10,650 bases of DNA from Stenotrophomonas maltophilia. GTDB taxonomy: Bacteria; Pseudomonadota; Gammaproteobacteria; Xanthomonadales; Xanthomonadaceae. The notes under the pieces are model-generated. The model was given only the letters and a program-made list of their open reading frames with translations, had not been told where the DNA came from and did not search any database. This document shows positions 1 through 7,035 of the stretch, piece by piece. The translations under genes were made by a program, and so were the position numbers. The DNA lies in NCBI GenBank assembly GCA_002386405.1, contig DGIP01000257.1:1-10650 (forward strand). The letters are read 5' to 3'. How positions within the stretch are numbered: position 1 is the first letter of the stretch; each line of letters opens with the position of its first letter.

Positions 1-455
1 TCCATCGGCTGCAGCACCGCCGACGGCGCCTGCCCGCCGAGCTGCTGCAGCAGCTCCACTTCACTTGGCGCGGACGGCGCTGCACCGGACGCGGGCAGGG
101 TCATTGGTGCTGATGCCGGCGCGTTGAGCCGGTAGGCGCGCAGCGCCGCGGTCGGATCGAGACGGGTGTCGGTGGGCTTGGTGGCCTCGGTTTCGCCCCC
201 GCCCAGCTGGCGCGAGATCATCGCCGACAACCCCAGGCCGCGGCCCTTGGTCATCGCTTCGGCGATCTTCTGGTCGTACATGTCGCGGAACATCTGGTTT
301 TCGCCGGGCAGCAGCGAATCGCCGAAACTGGCATCGCGCATGCTCTTGACCAGCATCTGCGCGAACTGGCCTTCCAGCTGGCGCGCGACCTTGTCGACCT
401 TGGCCGGGCTGTTGGCCTGGGCCGGATTGAGCTCCAGTGACGGTTGGATGCGCAT
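1..455 (-). CDS. flgJ: FlgJ, flagellar rod-binding protein (N-terminal part; gene continues past the left edge)
   Basis: FlgJ acts in the periplasm. Its N-terminal domain binds and caps the growing rod; in many proteobacteria a C-terminal muramidase domain opens the peptidoglycan. Only the first 151 codons are here, with no stop. The protein begins [20 protein letters not shown] and contains the family's rod-binding signature: QLEGQFAQMLVKSMRDA at about residues 26-42, then FRDMYDQKIAEAMTKGRGLG at about 55-74. A low-complexity Ala/Pro/Gln linker follows, and any muramidase domain would lie outside the window. There is no signal peptide, as expected for a protein exported by the flagellar machinery. 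The start is fixed by a one-base overlap with the flgI stop (TGATG), which suggests translational coupling. Family assignment is firm; whether the protein is the one- or two-domain form cannot be seen. Confidence 0.95.
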   Translation of the reverse strand, partial: MRIQPSLELNPAQANSPAKVDKVARQLEGQFAQMLVKSMRDASFGDSLLPGENQMFRDMYDQKIAEAMTKGRGLGLSAMISRQLGGGETEATKPTDTRLDPTAALRAYRLNAPASAPMTLPASGAAPSAPSEVELLQQLGGQAPSAVLQPM

Positions 456-1591
456 CAGATGACCTCGAGTTCGGCACTCAGCGCGCCGGCCTGCTTGAGC
501 GCCTCCAGGATCGCGATCAGGTCGCCCGGGGCGGCGCCCACGGCATTGACCGCGTGCACGATCTCATCGAGGGTGCTGCCGCCGTTGAACTTGAACATGC
601 GGCTGCCGTCGTTGGTGGCGGTGATGGTGGACTGCGGCGTGGCCACGGTCTGGCCGCCGGCGAAGTCATTGGGCTGGCTGACGTTGGTATTTTCGTTGAT
701 CGTCACGGTCAGCGAACCGTGCGAGATGGCGGCGGCGCCGACCCGCACCTGCGAACCGATCACCACGGTGCCGGTGCGCGAGTTGACCACCACCTTGGCC
801 GGCGCGGTGCCGGGGGTGAGTTCGAGGTTCTCGATGCGGGCCAGCAGGCCGATGCGTGCGCCGGGGTCCTGGGGCGACTGCACCGCCACGGTGACGCCAT
901 CCACGGCGCGCGCGGCGCCATCGCCGAACGCATTGTTCAACGCGGCGACCATGCGTGACACGGTGGTGAAGTCGTTCTTGTGCAGGTTGAGCGTGATTTC
1001 GCCGCCGGCGCTGAACACGTCGGGCAGGGCGCGTTCGACGGTGGCGCCGTTCGGAATGCGGCCGACGCTGGGCACGTTGACCGACACCCGCGAGCCATCC
1101 TTGCCCTGTGCGCCGAAGCCACCCACCACCAGGTTGCCCTGGGCGATGGCGTAGACCTGGCCATCGGCGCCGCGCAGCGGCGCCATCAGCAACGAACCGC
1201 CACGCAGCGACACCGCGTTGCCGATCGACGACACGGTGATGTCGATCGGCTGGCCCGGCTTGGCGAACGGCGGCAGCTCGGCGTGAATCGCCACGGCGGC
1301 CACGTTCTTCAGCTGCGGGTTGACGTTGGCCGGCACGTTCACGCCCAGCTCGCCCAGCAGGTTCTTCAGGCTCTGCACGGTGAAGGGGGCCTGGCTGGTG
1401 CGGTCACCGCTGCCATCCAGGCCGACCACCAGGCCGTAACCGACCAGCGCATTGCCGCGCACGCCGCCGACCTGGGCCAGGTCCTTGATCCGCTCAGCCG
1501 AAGCAGAGGAGATGCAGAACAGGGACGTAGCAATGACGTAGATCCACGCCCTGCGTGGATTCGCGGAAATCATTGAAAGCAAGCTCTTCAT
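455..1591 (-). CDS. flgI: FlgI, flagellar P-ring protein precursor
   Basis: FlgI (378 aa) forms the P ring around the rod in the peptidoglycan layer. The mature part opens [20 protein letters not shown] and continues with the conserved [11 protein letters not shown] and [11 protein letters not shown] blocks. It ends in the usual region containing [20 protein letters not shown] and an ALKQAGAL tail. A Sec signal peptide of about 32 residues has two arginines (13 and 14), a hydrophobic stretch (15-27) and a likely ASA/E cleavage. A GAGG Shine-Dalgarno sequence five bases before the ATG overlaps the flgH stop, so the first ATG is preferred over Met7. Oddly, residues 11-18 of the signal peptide (NPRRAWIY) are encoded by a SMAG-like palindrome, and 10 of the first 32 codons end in A or T, more than in the rest of the gene. 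FlgA, encoded nearby, is the P-ring assembly chaperone. Confidence 0.98.
   Translation of the reverse strand: MKSLLSMISANPRRAWIYVIATSLFCISSASAERIKDLAQVGGVRGNALVGYGLVVGLDGSGDRTSQAPFTVQSLKNLLGELGVNVPANVNPQLKNVAAVAIHAELPPFAKPGQPIDITVSSIGNAVSLRGGSLLMAPLRGADGQVYAIAQGNLVVGGFGAQGKDGSRVSVNVPSVGRIPNGATVERALPDVFSAGGEITLNLHKNDFTTVSRMVAALNNAFGDGAARAVDGVTVAVQSPQDPGARIGLLARIENLELTPGTAPAKVVVNSRTGTVVIGSQVRVGAAAISHGSLTVTINENTNVSQPNDFAGGQTVATPQSTITATNDGSRMFKFNGGSTLDEIVHAVNAVGAAPGDLIAILEALKQAGALSAELEVI
1538..1560 (+). repeat. SMAG-like (REP-type) palindrome inside the flgI signal-peptide codons
   Basis: A GTAG tetranucleotide (1538-1541) is followed by a perfect hairpin: arm ATCCACGC (1542-1549), loop CCT, arm GCGTGGAT (1553-1560). 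The same layout and the same CCACGC-CCT-GCGTGG core recur at 6900-6922 and 7013-7035, both intergenic. A GTAG end plus a short stem matches what I know of the SMAG repeats of Stenotrophomonas. This copy lies inside flgI on the antisense side, and its complement encodes residues 11-18. In the flgI mRNA the hairpin would sit 32-50 nt from the start codon. Confidence 0.8.
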
Positions 1592-1598
1592 ATCAGCC

Positions 1599-2291
1599 TC
1601 AGAACGGCACCAGCGCCGAGTTGAAGAAACGACTCAGCCAGCCCATCGCATTGGACTGGGCAACCGGGCCGCGGCCGCCGTAGACGATGCGCGCATCGGC
1701 CACGCGGCTGGAGGGAATGGTGTTGTCCGGGAAGATGTCCGCCGCGCGCACGATGCCCTGCACCTGCACCAGCTCATCCCCCTGGTTCAGCCGCAGGTTC
1801 TTGGCACCCTGCACGACCAGGTTGCCGTTGGGCAGGCGCTGCATCACGGTCACGGTCACGCTGCCCTGCAGGCGGTTGCTCTGCGCGCTGGTGCCCTTGC
1901 CGGTGAAGTCGCGCGAGCCGGTCGCGCTGGCACCCAGGATGTCCTTGCCGCCGAGGGTCACCGGCGCACCGAACAGCGTGGGCGTGCCCAGTGCGAGGTT
2001 GGATTCCTTGTCGGTGCTGGTGTTGGCGGTGGTCTGCGCGGTGGTGCTTTCGGTCAGGGTGATGGTCAGCAGGTCGCCGACATCGCGTGCGCGGCGGTCG
2101 GAATACAGCTGCAGGCCGGGGCCCGAGGCGTAGATCGCCCCGGCGGTGGCCGGTGCGCTGGGCGCGACCACGGGCACGACCGGCGCCATTGCCGGATAGG
2201 GGCGCACATCGCCCGCGATGACGCAGCCGCCGAGCAGGGCGGTCACGGCGCTGGCGAGCAGCAGGCGAAGGGTAGGGCGCAGAGGCGACAT
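1599..2291 (-). CDS. flgH: FlgH, flagellar L-ring lipoprotein
   Basis: FlgH (230 aa) forms the L ring, the outer-membrane bushing of the rod. The sequence starts [20 protein letters not shown] and has a lipobox (LGGC) with the acylated cysteine at residue 23, consistent with a signal-peptidase-II lipoprotein. A Pro/Ala/Val-rich linker follows, then the family core [20 protein letters not shown], the [20 protein letters not shown] segment, [20 protein letters not shown], and an end with [15 protein letters not shown] longer reading from a TTG at 2309 would add six residues. The ATG at 2291 is preferred because it gives a normal lipoprotein signal and has a GGGAAC-like ribosome site just upstream. 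It follows flgG by 22 bp and precedes flgI by 7 bp, in one transcription unit. Confidence 0.97.
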   Translation of the reverse strand: MSPLRPTLRLLLASAVTALLGGCVIAGDVRPYPAMAPVVPVVAPSAPATAGAIYASGPGLQLYSDRRARDVGDLLTITLTESTTAQTTANTSTDKESNLALGTPTLFGAPVTLGGKDILGASATGSRDFTGKGTSAQSNRLQGSVTVTVMQRLPNGNLVVQGAKNLRLNQGDELVQVQGIVRAADIFPDNTIPSSRVADARIVYGGRGPVAQSNAMGWLSRFFNSALVPF

Positions 2292-2313
2292 GGCAGGTTC
2301 CCGGTTCAACCGA

Positions 2314-3099
2314 TCAGACGTTGTTGTTGAGGTAGCCGAGCATGGAGTCGGTGGTGGAGATCGCCTTGGCGTTCATTTCGTAGGCGCGCTGGGTTTCGAT
2401 CATCGACACCAGCTCTTCGACCACGTTGACGTTGCTGCCTTCCAGCGCACCCTGCACCACGCTGCCCAGGCCGTTCAGGCCGGGGTTGCCGTTCTGTGCG
2501 GGGCCGGAGGCGGTGGTTTCCAGGAACAGGTTTTCACCGCGTGCCTGCAGGCCGGCCGGATTGACGAAGTCGGTCAGGGTCAGCGCGCCGATTTCCACCG
2601 AGGCGGCGTCGTCGGCCATCTTCACGCTGATGGTGCCGTCGGTGCCGATGGTGAGCGACTGCGCGCCTTCGGGAATCTGGATGCCCGGCTGCACCGGGTA
2701 GCCGCTGTTGGTGACCAGTTCGCCCTGCTGGTTGCGCTGGAACGAGCCGTCACGGGTGTACGCCGACGAACCATCGGGCATCTGCACTTCGAAGAAGCCG
2801 CGGCCGTTGACCATCACGTCCAGCGCGCGGCCGGTCTGCTGCTGGCTGCCCTGTTCGAAGTTCTTCGAGGTAGCCACCACGCGCACGCCGGTACCCAGCT
2901 GCAGGCCGGTCGGCAGCTGCGTCTGGGCCGAAGAGGAACCGCCGGGCTGGCGCACCTGCTGGTACAGCAGGTCTTCGAAGCTGGCACGGTCCTGCTTGAA
3001 GCCGGTGGTATTGGTGTTGGCGAGGTTGTTGGAAACCACCGACATGCGCGTCTGCTGCGCATCCAGTCCGGTCTTGGCGATCCACAATGCCTGGTTCAT
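2314..3099 (-). CDS. flgG: FlgG, flagellar distal rod protein
   Basis: FlgG (261 aa) builds the distal rod, the drive shaft through the P and L rings. It shows the N-terminal rod/hook helix pattern [20 protein letters not shown] followed by [15 protein letters not shown] (rod signature at about residues 21-35). The central region has the [20 protein letters not shown] block and [20 protein letters not shown]. The C-terminal helix [20 protein letters not shown] continues [20 protein letters not shown], typical of the family. Length is the usual size (about 260 aa). The gene is separated from flgF by 105 bp that hold a predicted sigma-54 promoter, so it probably heads its own transcription unit with flgH, flgI and flgJ. 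An AGGAACAAGG ribosome-site region precedes the ATG. Confidence 0.98.
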   Translation of the reverse strand: MNQALWIAKTGLDAQQTRMSVVSNNLANTNTTGFKQDRASFEDLLYQQVRQPGGSSSAQTQLPTGLQLGTGVRVVATSKNFEQGSQQQTGRALDVMVNGRGFFEVQMPDGSSAYTRDGSFQRNQQGELVTNSGYPVQPGIQIPEGAQSLTIGTDGTISVKMADDAASVEIGALTLTDFVNPAGLQARGENLFLETTASGPAQNGNPGLNGLGSVVQGALEGSNVNVVEELVSMIETQRAYEMNAKAISTTDSMLGYLNNNV

Positions 3100-3125
3100 G
3101 GCCTTGTTCCTGTGTTGATGCGGGT

Positions 3126-3142
3126 GGCCACGCGGGGTGGCC
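3126..3142 (-). other. small hairpin in the predicted flgG leader
   Basis: GGCCAC (3126-3131) and GTGGCC (3137-3142) form a perfect 6-bp stem with a 5-nt loop. It lies between the predicted sigma-54 start site (near 3146) and the flgG ribosome site, so it would be at the 5' end of the flgG mRNA. There is no U-run, so it is not an obvious terminator for flgF. A function is not shown. Confidence 0.35.
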
Positions 3143-3156
3143 GTTGTCCTGGCTGA

Positions 3157-3172
3157 TGCATGGCGCGTGCCA
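3157..3172 (-). promoter_or_regulatory. predicted sigma-54 promoter for flgG-flgH-flgI-flgJ
   Basis: Read on the minus strand the element is TGGCACGCGCCATGCA. Against the sigma-54 consensus TGGCAC-N5-TTGCA there is one mismatch (A for the first T of the -12 part), and the GG and GC pairs have the required spacing. Transcription would start near 3146, about 47 nt before the flgG ATG. The element lies entirely in the flgF-flgG gap. Confidence 0.75.
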
Positions 3173-3204
3173 CAACCGCGCCGGAATTACGTCGGGGCCG
3201 CCGG

Positions 3205-3957
3205 TCAGCTGCCCAGGCGCAGCAGGGAATTGGCGCTGCGGGCGTTTTCGTCGCCGTGCTTGATCACCTTCACCTGCATTTCGTACTGTCGCTGCAGCTG
3301 GATCATCTGCACCAGCGCGCCGGCGGCATCCACGTTGCTGCCTTCCAGCTGGCCGCTGTCCAGGGACTTGCCCTGGGCCTGCACGAACGGCTGCTGCGGG
3401 TCGGTGTTGCGCATCAGGCCGTCCAGCCCGCGCTCCAGCCGCGCATCCTCGGCGGCGACCACTCGCAGGCGCCCGATCACCGCCATGGTCTGCGGGCCTT
3501 CCCCCTGCGGGATGATCGAGATGGTGCCGTCGTTGCCGATGTCCATCGCCTGGTGCGGCGGAATCGCGATCGGGGCGCCGTTCTCGTCCAGCACCGGATG
3601 GCCGCCGGCGGTCACCAGCTGGCCATTGGGCGTGATCGACAGCGATGCACCGCGGGTATAGGCCTCACCGCCGCCGGTGGGCGCCTGCACGGCCAGCCAG
3701 TTGCCGGCGTCCAGCGACAGGTCCAGCGCGTTGCCGGTGATGTGCTGGGCACCCTGGCGCCGGTTGAAGCCGGCATCCACGTGCAGCGCGTCCACGCGCG
3801 AGGCGTAGCCGGCACCCTTGATCGGGAAGGCCTCGGTGTTGGCGAGGGCTTCCTTGAATCCGGGGGTATCGGTGTTGGCCAGGTTGTGCGACAGCGTGCC
3901 CTGCGCCTGCAGGGACGCACGTGCACCGGTCATCGCGACGTAGAGCGCCTTGTCCAT
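3205..3957 (-). CDS. flgF: FlgF, flagellar proximal rod protein
   Basis: FlgF (250 aa) is one of the proximal rod proteins linking the MS ring to the distal rod. The N terminus MDKALYVAMTGARASLQAQG leads into LSHNLANTDTPGFKEA, the rod-protein signature. The middle contains ALDLSLDAGNWLAVQAPTGG and YTRGASLSITPNGQLVTAGG, the shared rod/hook fold. The C terminus has SGQLEGSNVDAAGALVQMIQ followed by LQRQYEMQVKVI. FlgF and FlgG are paralogues; this one begins MDKALYV rather than MNQALWI and sits next to flgE, which favours FlgF. It lies 35 bp after flgE and is probably the last gene of the flgBCDEF unit, since a new promoter follows it. The ribosome site is weak (CGGGAA, about 10 nt from the ATG). 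Confidence 0.96.
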   Translation of the reverse strand: MDKALYVAMTGARASLQAQGTLSHNLANTDTPGFKEALANTEAFPIKGAGYASRVDALHVDAGFNRRQGAQHITGNALDLSLDAGNWLAVQAPTGGGEAYTRGASLSITPNGQLVTAGGHPVLDENGAPIAIPPHQAMDIGNDGTISIIPQGEGPQTMAVIGRLRVVAAEDARLERGLDGLMRNTDPQQPFVQAQGKSLDSGQLEGSNVDAAGALVQMIQLQRQYEMQVKVIKHGDENARSANSLLRLGS

Positions 3958-3992
3958 CGTTGTATTCCCGTGCTGCTGCGATCAGTGGCTCA

Positions 3993-5216
3993 TCAACGGA
4001 TGTTGATGATGGTCTGGGTGATCTGGTCCATCGTGGAGACCATCTGCGAGTTGGCCTGGAAATTGCGCTGGGCGGTGATCATGTTGACCAGCTGCTCGGT
4101 CAGGTCGACCGTGGAGGACTCCAGCGAACCGGCCTGGACCTTGCCCAGGTTGGAGCTGTCCGGTGCGCCGGTACGCGGGGTGCCGGAGCTGAAGGTTTCC
4201 ACCCACAGGTTGTTGCCCTTGGCTTCCAGGCCCTGCGAGTTGTTGAAGGTGGTCAGCGCGACCTGGCCCAGCGGCTTGTCGTCGCCGTTGGTGTAGCGGG
4301 CGTAGACCACGCCGGTTTCGGACACGGTGATCTCATTGAGCTTGCCGGCCGCGTAGCCGTCCTGCTGGGTGTTGCGCAGCGCGAACTTCTCGCCGTACTG
4401 GGTCGACCCGGTGACATCCAGGGTCATCGCCAGGGTGCCGGCGCCGGTGGTCGGGGTGAACGGGTCCATCACGATCTGGCCGTTGGCCGGGTTGGTCAGC
4501 GCGCCGGCATCGTTGAAGCTCAGCGTGGTGGGGGTGCCCACGGCCTGGCCATCGACGTAGTTGTAGACCTGCCATTCGTTGGCGGTGGCGGTCTTGACGA
4601 AGTACGAGGTCTGGGTGTGGCTCACGCCCAGCGAGTCGTACACGGTGATGCCGCCGGTGGACTGGTTGTAGCTGTTGGAATCGGTCGGGTCGAAGGTGGC
4701 CAGGGTCGGCTGCTTGGCGTTGGCCGGCAGGGTGAAGGCCACGTTGACCTTGCCGGTCTGCTTGGGCGGGCTGTCGGTGGTGAGCAGCTGCAGGTCGGTG
4801 AGGCGGCCGCTGTCGAAGCTGGTGCCGTCGGCATTGGGCGCGAACACCTGTAGGCGTGCACCCTGCGGGTTGGTCACATAGCCGGCCTGGTCGGTCTGGA
4901 AGTTGCCGGCGCGCGAATACACGCGGGCGCCGTTCATGTTCATGGTGAAGAAGCCCTCACCGGAGATCGCCATGTCCAGGCTGCGCCCGGTCTGTTCGTT
5001 GTTGCCCTGCGAGAACTGCTGGGCCACGTTGGTCAGGCGCACGCCCGAGCCGACCGCGTTCTTGGACAGGCCGTAGCTGGTGGCCGAGAACAGGTCGGCG
5101 AACTCGGCGCGCGATTCCTTGAAGCCGGTGGTGTTGACGTTGGCGATGTTGTTCGCGGTGACGTTCAGGTCGGCATTGGCGGCATTGATGCCGGACAGCG
5201 AAATGTTGAAGCCCAT
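3993..5216 (-). CDS. flgE: FlgE, flagellar hook protein
   Basis: FlgE (407 aa) polymerises into the hook, the universal joint between rod and filament. The protein starts MGFNISLSGINAANADLNVT, followed by ANNIANVNTTGFKESRAEFA, the hook/rod signature. Then come RSLDMAISGEGFFTMNMNGA and YSRAGNFQTDQAGYVTNPQG. The variable middle domain (about residues 130-290) is rich in Thr, Ser and Asn. The C-terminal helix region has AGSLESSTVDLTEQLVNMIT and QRNFQANSQMVSTMDQITQT. The open frame extends upstream, but the ATG at 5216 is preceded by AAGGAG with a six-base gap, the best ribosome site in the window, and gives the conserved N terminus. Strong initiation suits a protein made in about a hundred copies per flagellum. 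Confidence 0.98.
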   Translation of the reverse strand: MGFNISLSGINAANADLNVTANNIANVNTTGFKESRAEFADLFSATSYGLSKNAVGSGVRLTNVAQQFSQGNNEQTGRSLDMAISGEGFFTMNMNGARVYSRAGNFQTDQAGYVTNPQGARLQVFAPNADGTSFDSGRLTDLQLLTTDSPPKQTGKVNVAFTLPANAKQPTLATFDPTDSNSYNQSTGGITVYDSLGVSHTQTSYFVKTATANEWQVYNYVDGQAVGTPTTLSFNDAGALTNPANGQIVMDPFTPTTGAGTLAMTLDVTGSTQYGEKFALRNTQQDGYAAGKLNEITVSETGVVYARYTNGDDKPLGQVALTTFNNSQGLEAKGNNLWVETFSSGTPRTGAPDSSNLGKVQAGSLESSTVDLTEQLVNMITAQRNFQANSQMVSTMDQITQTIINIR

Positions 5217-5247
5217 GGGGTTCTCCTTGGATGCGTGACGAAGGGAC

Positions 5248-5928
5248 TCAGCTGACGCGCAGCACGTAGTCGATCGGGGCCGTGCCCAGGCCCTTGAGGT
5301 TGAGGTACAGGCCGTCCGAGCCGACGGTGACGCTTTCCACCGGTGCTTCGACGTAGGTATTGATCTTGGTCTGGGTGCCGGCACTGTCGGTGTGGGTGGC
5401 GGCGATGGTGTAGCTGCCGGCGGCCATGCGGTTGCCGTTGGCATCCTTGCCATCCCAGTCGAAGGTCACTTCGCCGGCTTCCTTGGCTTCCACGCTGAGC
5501 TGGGTGACCTTCACGCCGTTGGCGTCGGTGATGTCCACGGTGACGTAGCCGGCGCCGGGCGCGGCGACCATGCCGCTGGTATCGCCTTCGGCCTCCAGCT
5601 GCCACTTGGTGGAGGGCACCAGTACGTCGTGGCCAACGAGCGCGGCGCCGCGCAGCACCTGGTCGCCGGCCATCGATTCCTGGAAGCCCTTGACGGTGCT
5701 GTTGAGGTCGTTGATGCCCTGGACCTGCGACAGCTGCGCCATCTGCGCCACCATCTGGGTGTTGTCCATCGGCTTGAGCGGATCCTGGTGCTGCAGCTGC
5801 TCGGTCATCAGGCGCAGGAAGTCGGCCTGGTCCAGGGTGTCCTTCTTCTTGGTGGTGCTGCTGTTGGGTGCGTTCAGGCCCAAGGCGCTGTAGATGTCGG
5901 TGTTGCCGACGCCGCTGGTGCTGCTCAT
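5248..5928 (-). CDS. flgD: FlgD, hook-cap (hook assembly scaffolding) protein
   Basis: FlgD (226 aa) caps the growing hook, is needed to assemble FlgE, and leaves when the hook is finished. The conserved N-terminal part is clear: FLRLMTEQLQHQDPLKPMDN at residues 37-56, then TQMVAQMAQLSQVQGINDLN. The rest (about residues 100-225) matches the FlgD beta-sandwich arrangement, with VTFDWDGKDANGNRMAAGSY, a FlgD Ig-like signature, near residue 160. It lies 26 bp after flgC and 31 bp before flgE. An AGGA ribosome site is present about 10 nt before the ATG. Function is taken from the family. Confidence 0.97.
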   Translation of the reverse strand: MSSTSGVGNTDIYSALGLNAPNSSTTKKKDTLDQADFLRLMTEQLQHQDPLKPMDNTQMVAQMAQLSQVQGINDLNSTVKGFQESMAGDQVLRGAALVGHDVLVPSTKWQLEAEGDTSGMVAAPGAGYVTVDITDANGVKVTQLSVEAKEAGEVTFDWDGKDANGNRMAAGSYTIAATHTDSAGTQTKINTYVEAPVESVTVGSDGLYLNLKGLGTAPIDYVLRVS

Positions 5929-5954
5929 GACGGTATGTCCTGCAATAAGAAGGG

Positions 5955-6362
5955 TCAGCGACCCATGGTCAGGGTGGCCAGCGCCAGTTCCTTGGCGGTG
6001 GTGAGCATCTCCACGCCGGCCTGGTAATTGCGCGAGGTCGAGATCAGGTTGACCATCTGGGCAACGGGGTCGACATCGGGCTGGTAGATGTAGCCATCGC
6101 CATCGGCCAGCGGGTGGCCGGGCTCGTAGCGCTTGATCGGCGCGGCGTTGCTCTGGCTGATTTCCTTGACCTGGACGGTGGTGATGTTCGGGTCGGTGCG
6201 GCTGGTGACCGACTGGAAGATCGGTTCCAGCGGCTTGTAGACGGCATCGGCCGAGCCGGCGATGGTGTCGGCGTTGGACAGGTTGGAGGCCAGCGTGCTC
6301 ATGCGCACGGACTGGGCCTGCAGCGCGGAGCCGGCGATATCGAAAATGGGCAGGTTGCTCAT
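5955..6362 (-). CDS. flgC: FlgC, flagellar proximal rod protein
   Basis: FlgC (135 aa) is a proximal rod subunit exported by the flagellar type III machinery. It starts MSNLPIFDIAGSALQAQSVR, followed by MSTLASNLSNADTIAGSADA and VYKPLEPIFQ. The C-terminal part has the conserved DPVAQMVNLISTSRNYQAGV and EMLTTAKELALATLTMGR. Length is normal for the family (about 135 aa). Its ATG is three bases after the flgB stop (TAAGCCATG), so it is probably translated by reinitiation or from a site inside the end of flgB. Confidence 0.98.
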   Translation of the reverse strand: MSNLPIFDIAGSALQAQSVRMSTLASNLSNADTIAGSADAVYKPLEPIFQSVTSRTDPNITTVQVKEISQSNAAPIKRYEPGHPLADGDGYIYQPDVDPVAQMVNLISTSRNYQAGVEMLTTAKELALATLTMGR

Positions 6363-6365
6363 GGC

Positions 6366-6761
6366 TTATTGCCCCGTGATCGCGGTGAGCATGGAGCGCA
6401 CCTTGGATTCGACGAAGCTCAGCGAAGCGCGGTATTCCAGCGCGGCGCGGCCATAGGCGGCGCGCTCGGCATCGGGATCGACGGTGTTGCCGTCGATGCT
6501 AGGCTGCACGCCTTCCTTGGTGATCTGGAACGGGTTGAGCCCACCACCGATGGTGAAGTGCTGCTCATTGGTGGTCCGCATGAGACCGTTGCTGTCGGCA
6601 CCCTGGGCGTTGCGCAGGGCGGCGTCGAAGTCCAGGTCCTGGGCCTTGTACCCGGGGGTATCGGCATTGCTCAGGTTGCTGGCAATCAGCTTCATCCGCT
6701 GCTCGCGCAACGGCATGGCCTGGGCATGGACACCCAGATAGTCGGAAATCAGGTTGGGCAT
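6366..6761 (-). CDS. flgB: FlgB, flagellar proximal rod protein
   Basis: FlgB (131 aa) is the proximal rod subunit nearest the MS ring. The protein begins MPNLISDYLGVHAQAMPLRE, then MKLIASNLSNADTPGYKAQD with the rod signature, LDF, and ends with EYRASLSFVESKVRSMLTAI. The frame is open 48 codons further upstream, but that stretch runs through the predicted sigma-54 promoter and into intergenic repeats and gives no family sequence. The ATG at 6761 has a GGGAGAG ribosome site seven to eight bases upstream and yields a normal-length FlgB. It is the first gene of the rod/hook unit flgBCDEF and is driven by the promoter at 6794-6809. Confidence 0.97.
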   Translation of the reverse strand: MPNLISDYLGVHAQAMPLREQRMKLIASNLSNADTPGYKAQDLDFDAALRNAQGADSNGLMRTTNEQHFTIGGGLNPFQITKEGVQPSIDGNTVDPDAERAAYGRAALEYRASLSFVESKVRSMLTAITGQ

Positions 6762-6793
6762 GGCGCTCTCCCACGGGACGATGTGGGGGAGGG

Positions 6794-6809
6794 TGCAAGG
6801 TGTGTGCCA
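6794..6809 (-). promoter_or_regulatory. predicted sigma-54 promoter for the flgBCDEF unit
   Basis: Read on the minus strand the element is TGGCACACACCTTGCA, an exact match to the consensus TGGCAC-N5-TTGCA. Transcription would start near 6783, leaving a leader of about 22 nt with the GGGAGAG ribosome site before the flgB ATG. In related polar flagella such promoters are activated by the enhancer-binding protein FleQ; no FleQ gene is in this window. Confidence 0.88.
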
Positions 6810-6883
6810 GAAATGGCTTCGGCCCGCTCTAAACGTCGGACCGATGGTGACAACCGTTGCCGCGTTGGCTTCGGACGCTTGTG

Positions 6884-6898
6884 CCGCGCTTCGCGCGG
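6884..6898. repeat. GC-rich hairpin next to the SMAG-like repeat
   Basis: CCGCGC (6884-6889), a TTC loop and GCGCGG (6893-6898) form a perfect 6-bp stem. It ends one base before the SMAG-like repeat at 6900, so the two hairpins lie side by side. It may be part of a composite repeat unit. It has no U-run. Confidence 0.5.
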
Positions 6899-6899
6899 T

Positions 6900-6922
6900 G
6901 TCCACGCAGGGCGTGGACCTAC
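6900..6922 (-). repeat. SMAG-like (REP-type) palindrome
   Basis: On the minus strand this reads GTAG, then arm GTCCACGC, loop CCT, arm GCGTGGAC. On the plus strand the arms are 6900-6907 and 6911-6918, and the GTAG complement is at 6919-6922. The stem is a perfect 8 bp. It shares the CCACGC-CCT-GCGTGG core with the copies at 1538 and 7013. Its GTAG end faces the GTAG end of the copy at 7013, 90 bp away. Confidence 0.85.
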
Positions 6923-7012
6923 GAATTGTTACGTGCGCAGGACGATCACGTAGTCAAAAGCCGACCGCGGCCCAACGGGGCCCGGGGGGCAAGACATCCA
7001 TCGACCCACCAC

Positions 7013-7035
7013 GTAGAGCCACGCCCTGCGTGGCT
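7013..7035 (+). repeat. SMAG-like (REP-type) palindrome
   Basis: GTAG (7013-7016) is followed by arm AGCCACGC (7017-7024), loop CCT and arm GCGTGGCT (7028-7035), a perfect 8-bp stem. The outer base pairs differ from the other two copies, but the stem is kept by compensating changes (AT, GT and AG at the left arm, matched on the right). It lies 35 bp after the cheV stop codon and could form the 3' end of the cheV transcript. Confidence 0.85.

Noticed and set aside
3160..4853. Long plus-strand frames across flgF and flgE (3160-4296 and 3921-4853)
   Set aside because: They are rich in His, Gly, Val and Arg without family motifs, lie antisense to well-conserved flagellar genes, and have no promoter or ribosome site.
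5217..5453. Upstream extension of FlgE to 5453
   Set aside because: It overlaps flgD in another frame, while the ATG at 5216 has the best ribosome site in the window and the conserved N terminus.
6762..6905. Upstream extension of FlgB to 6905
   Set aside because: It would run through the consensus sigma-54 promoter and touch the repeat at 6900; family length and ribosome site support 6761.
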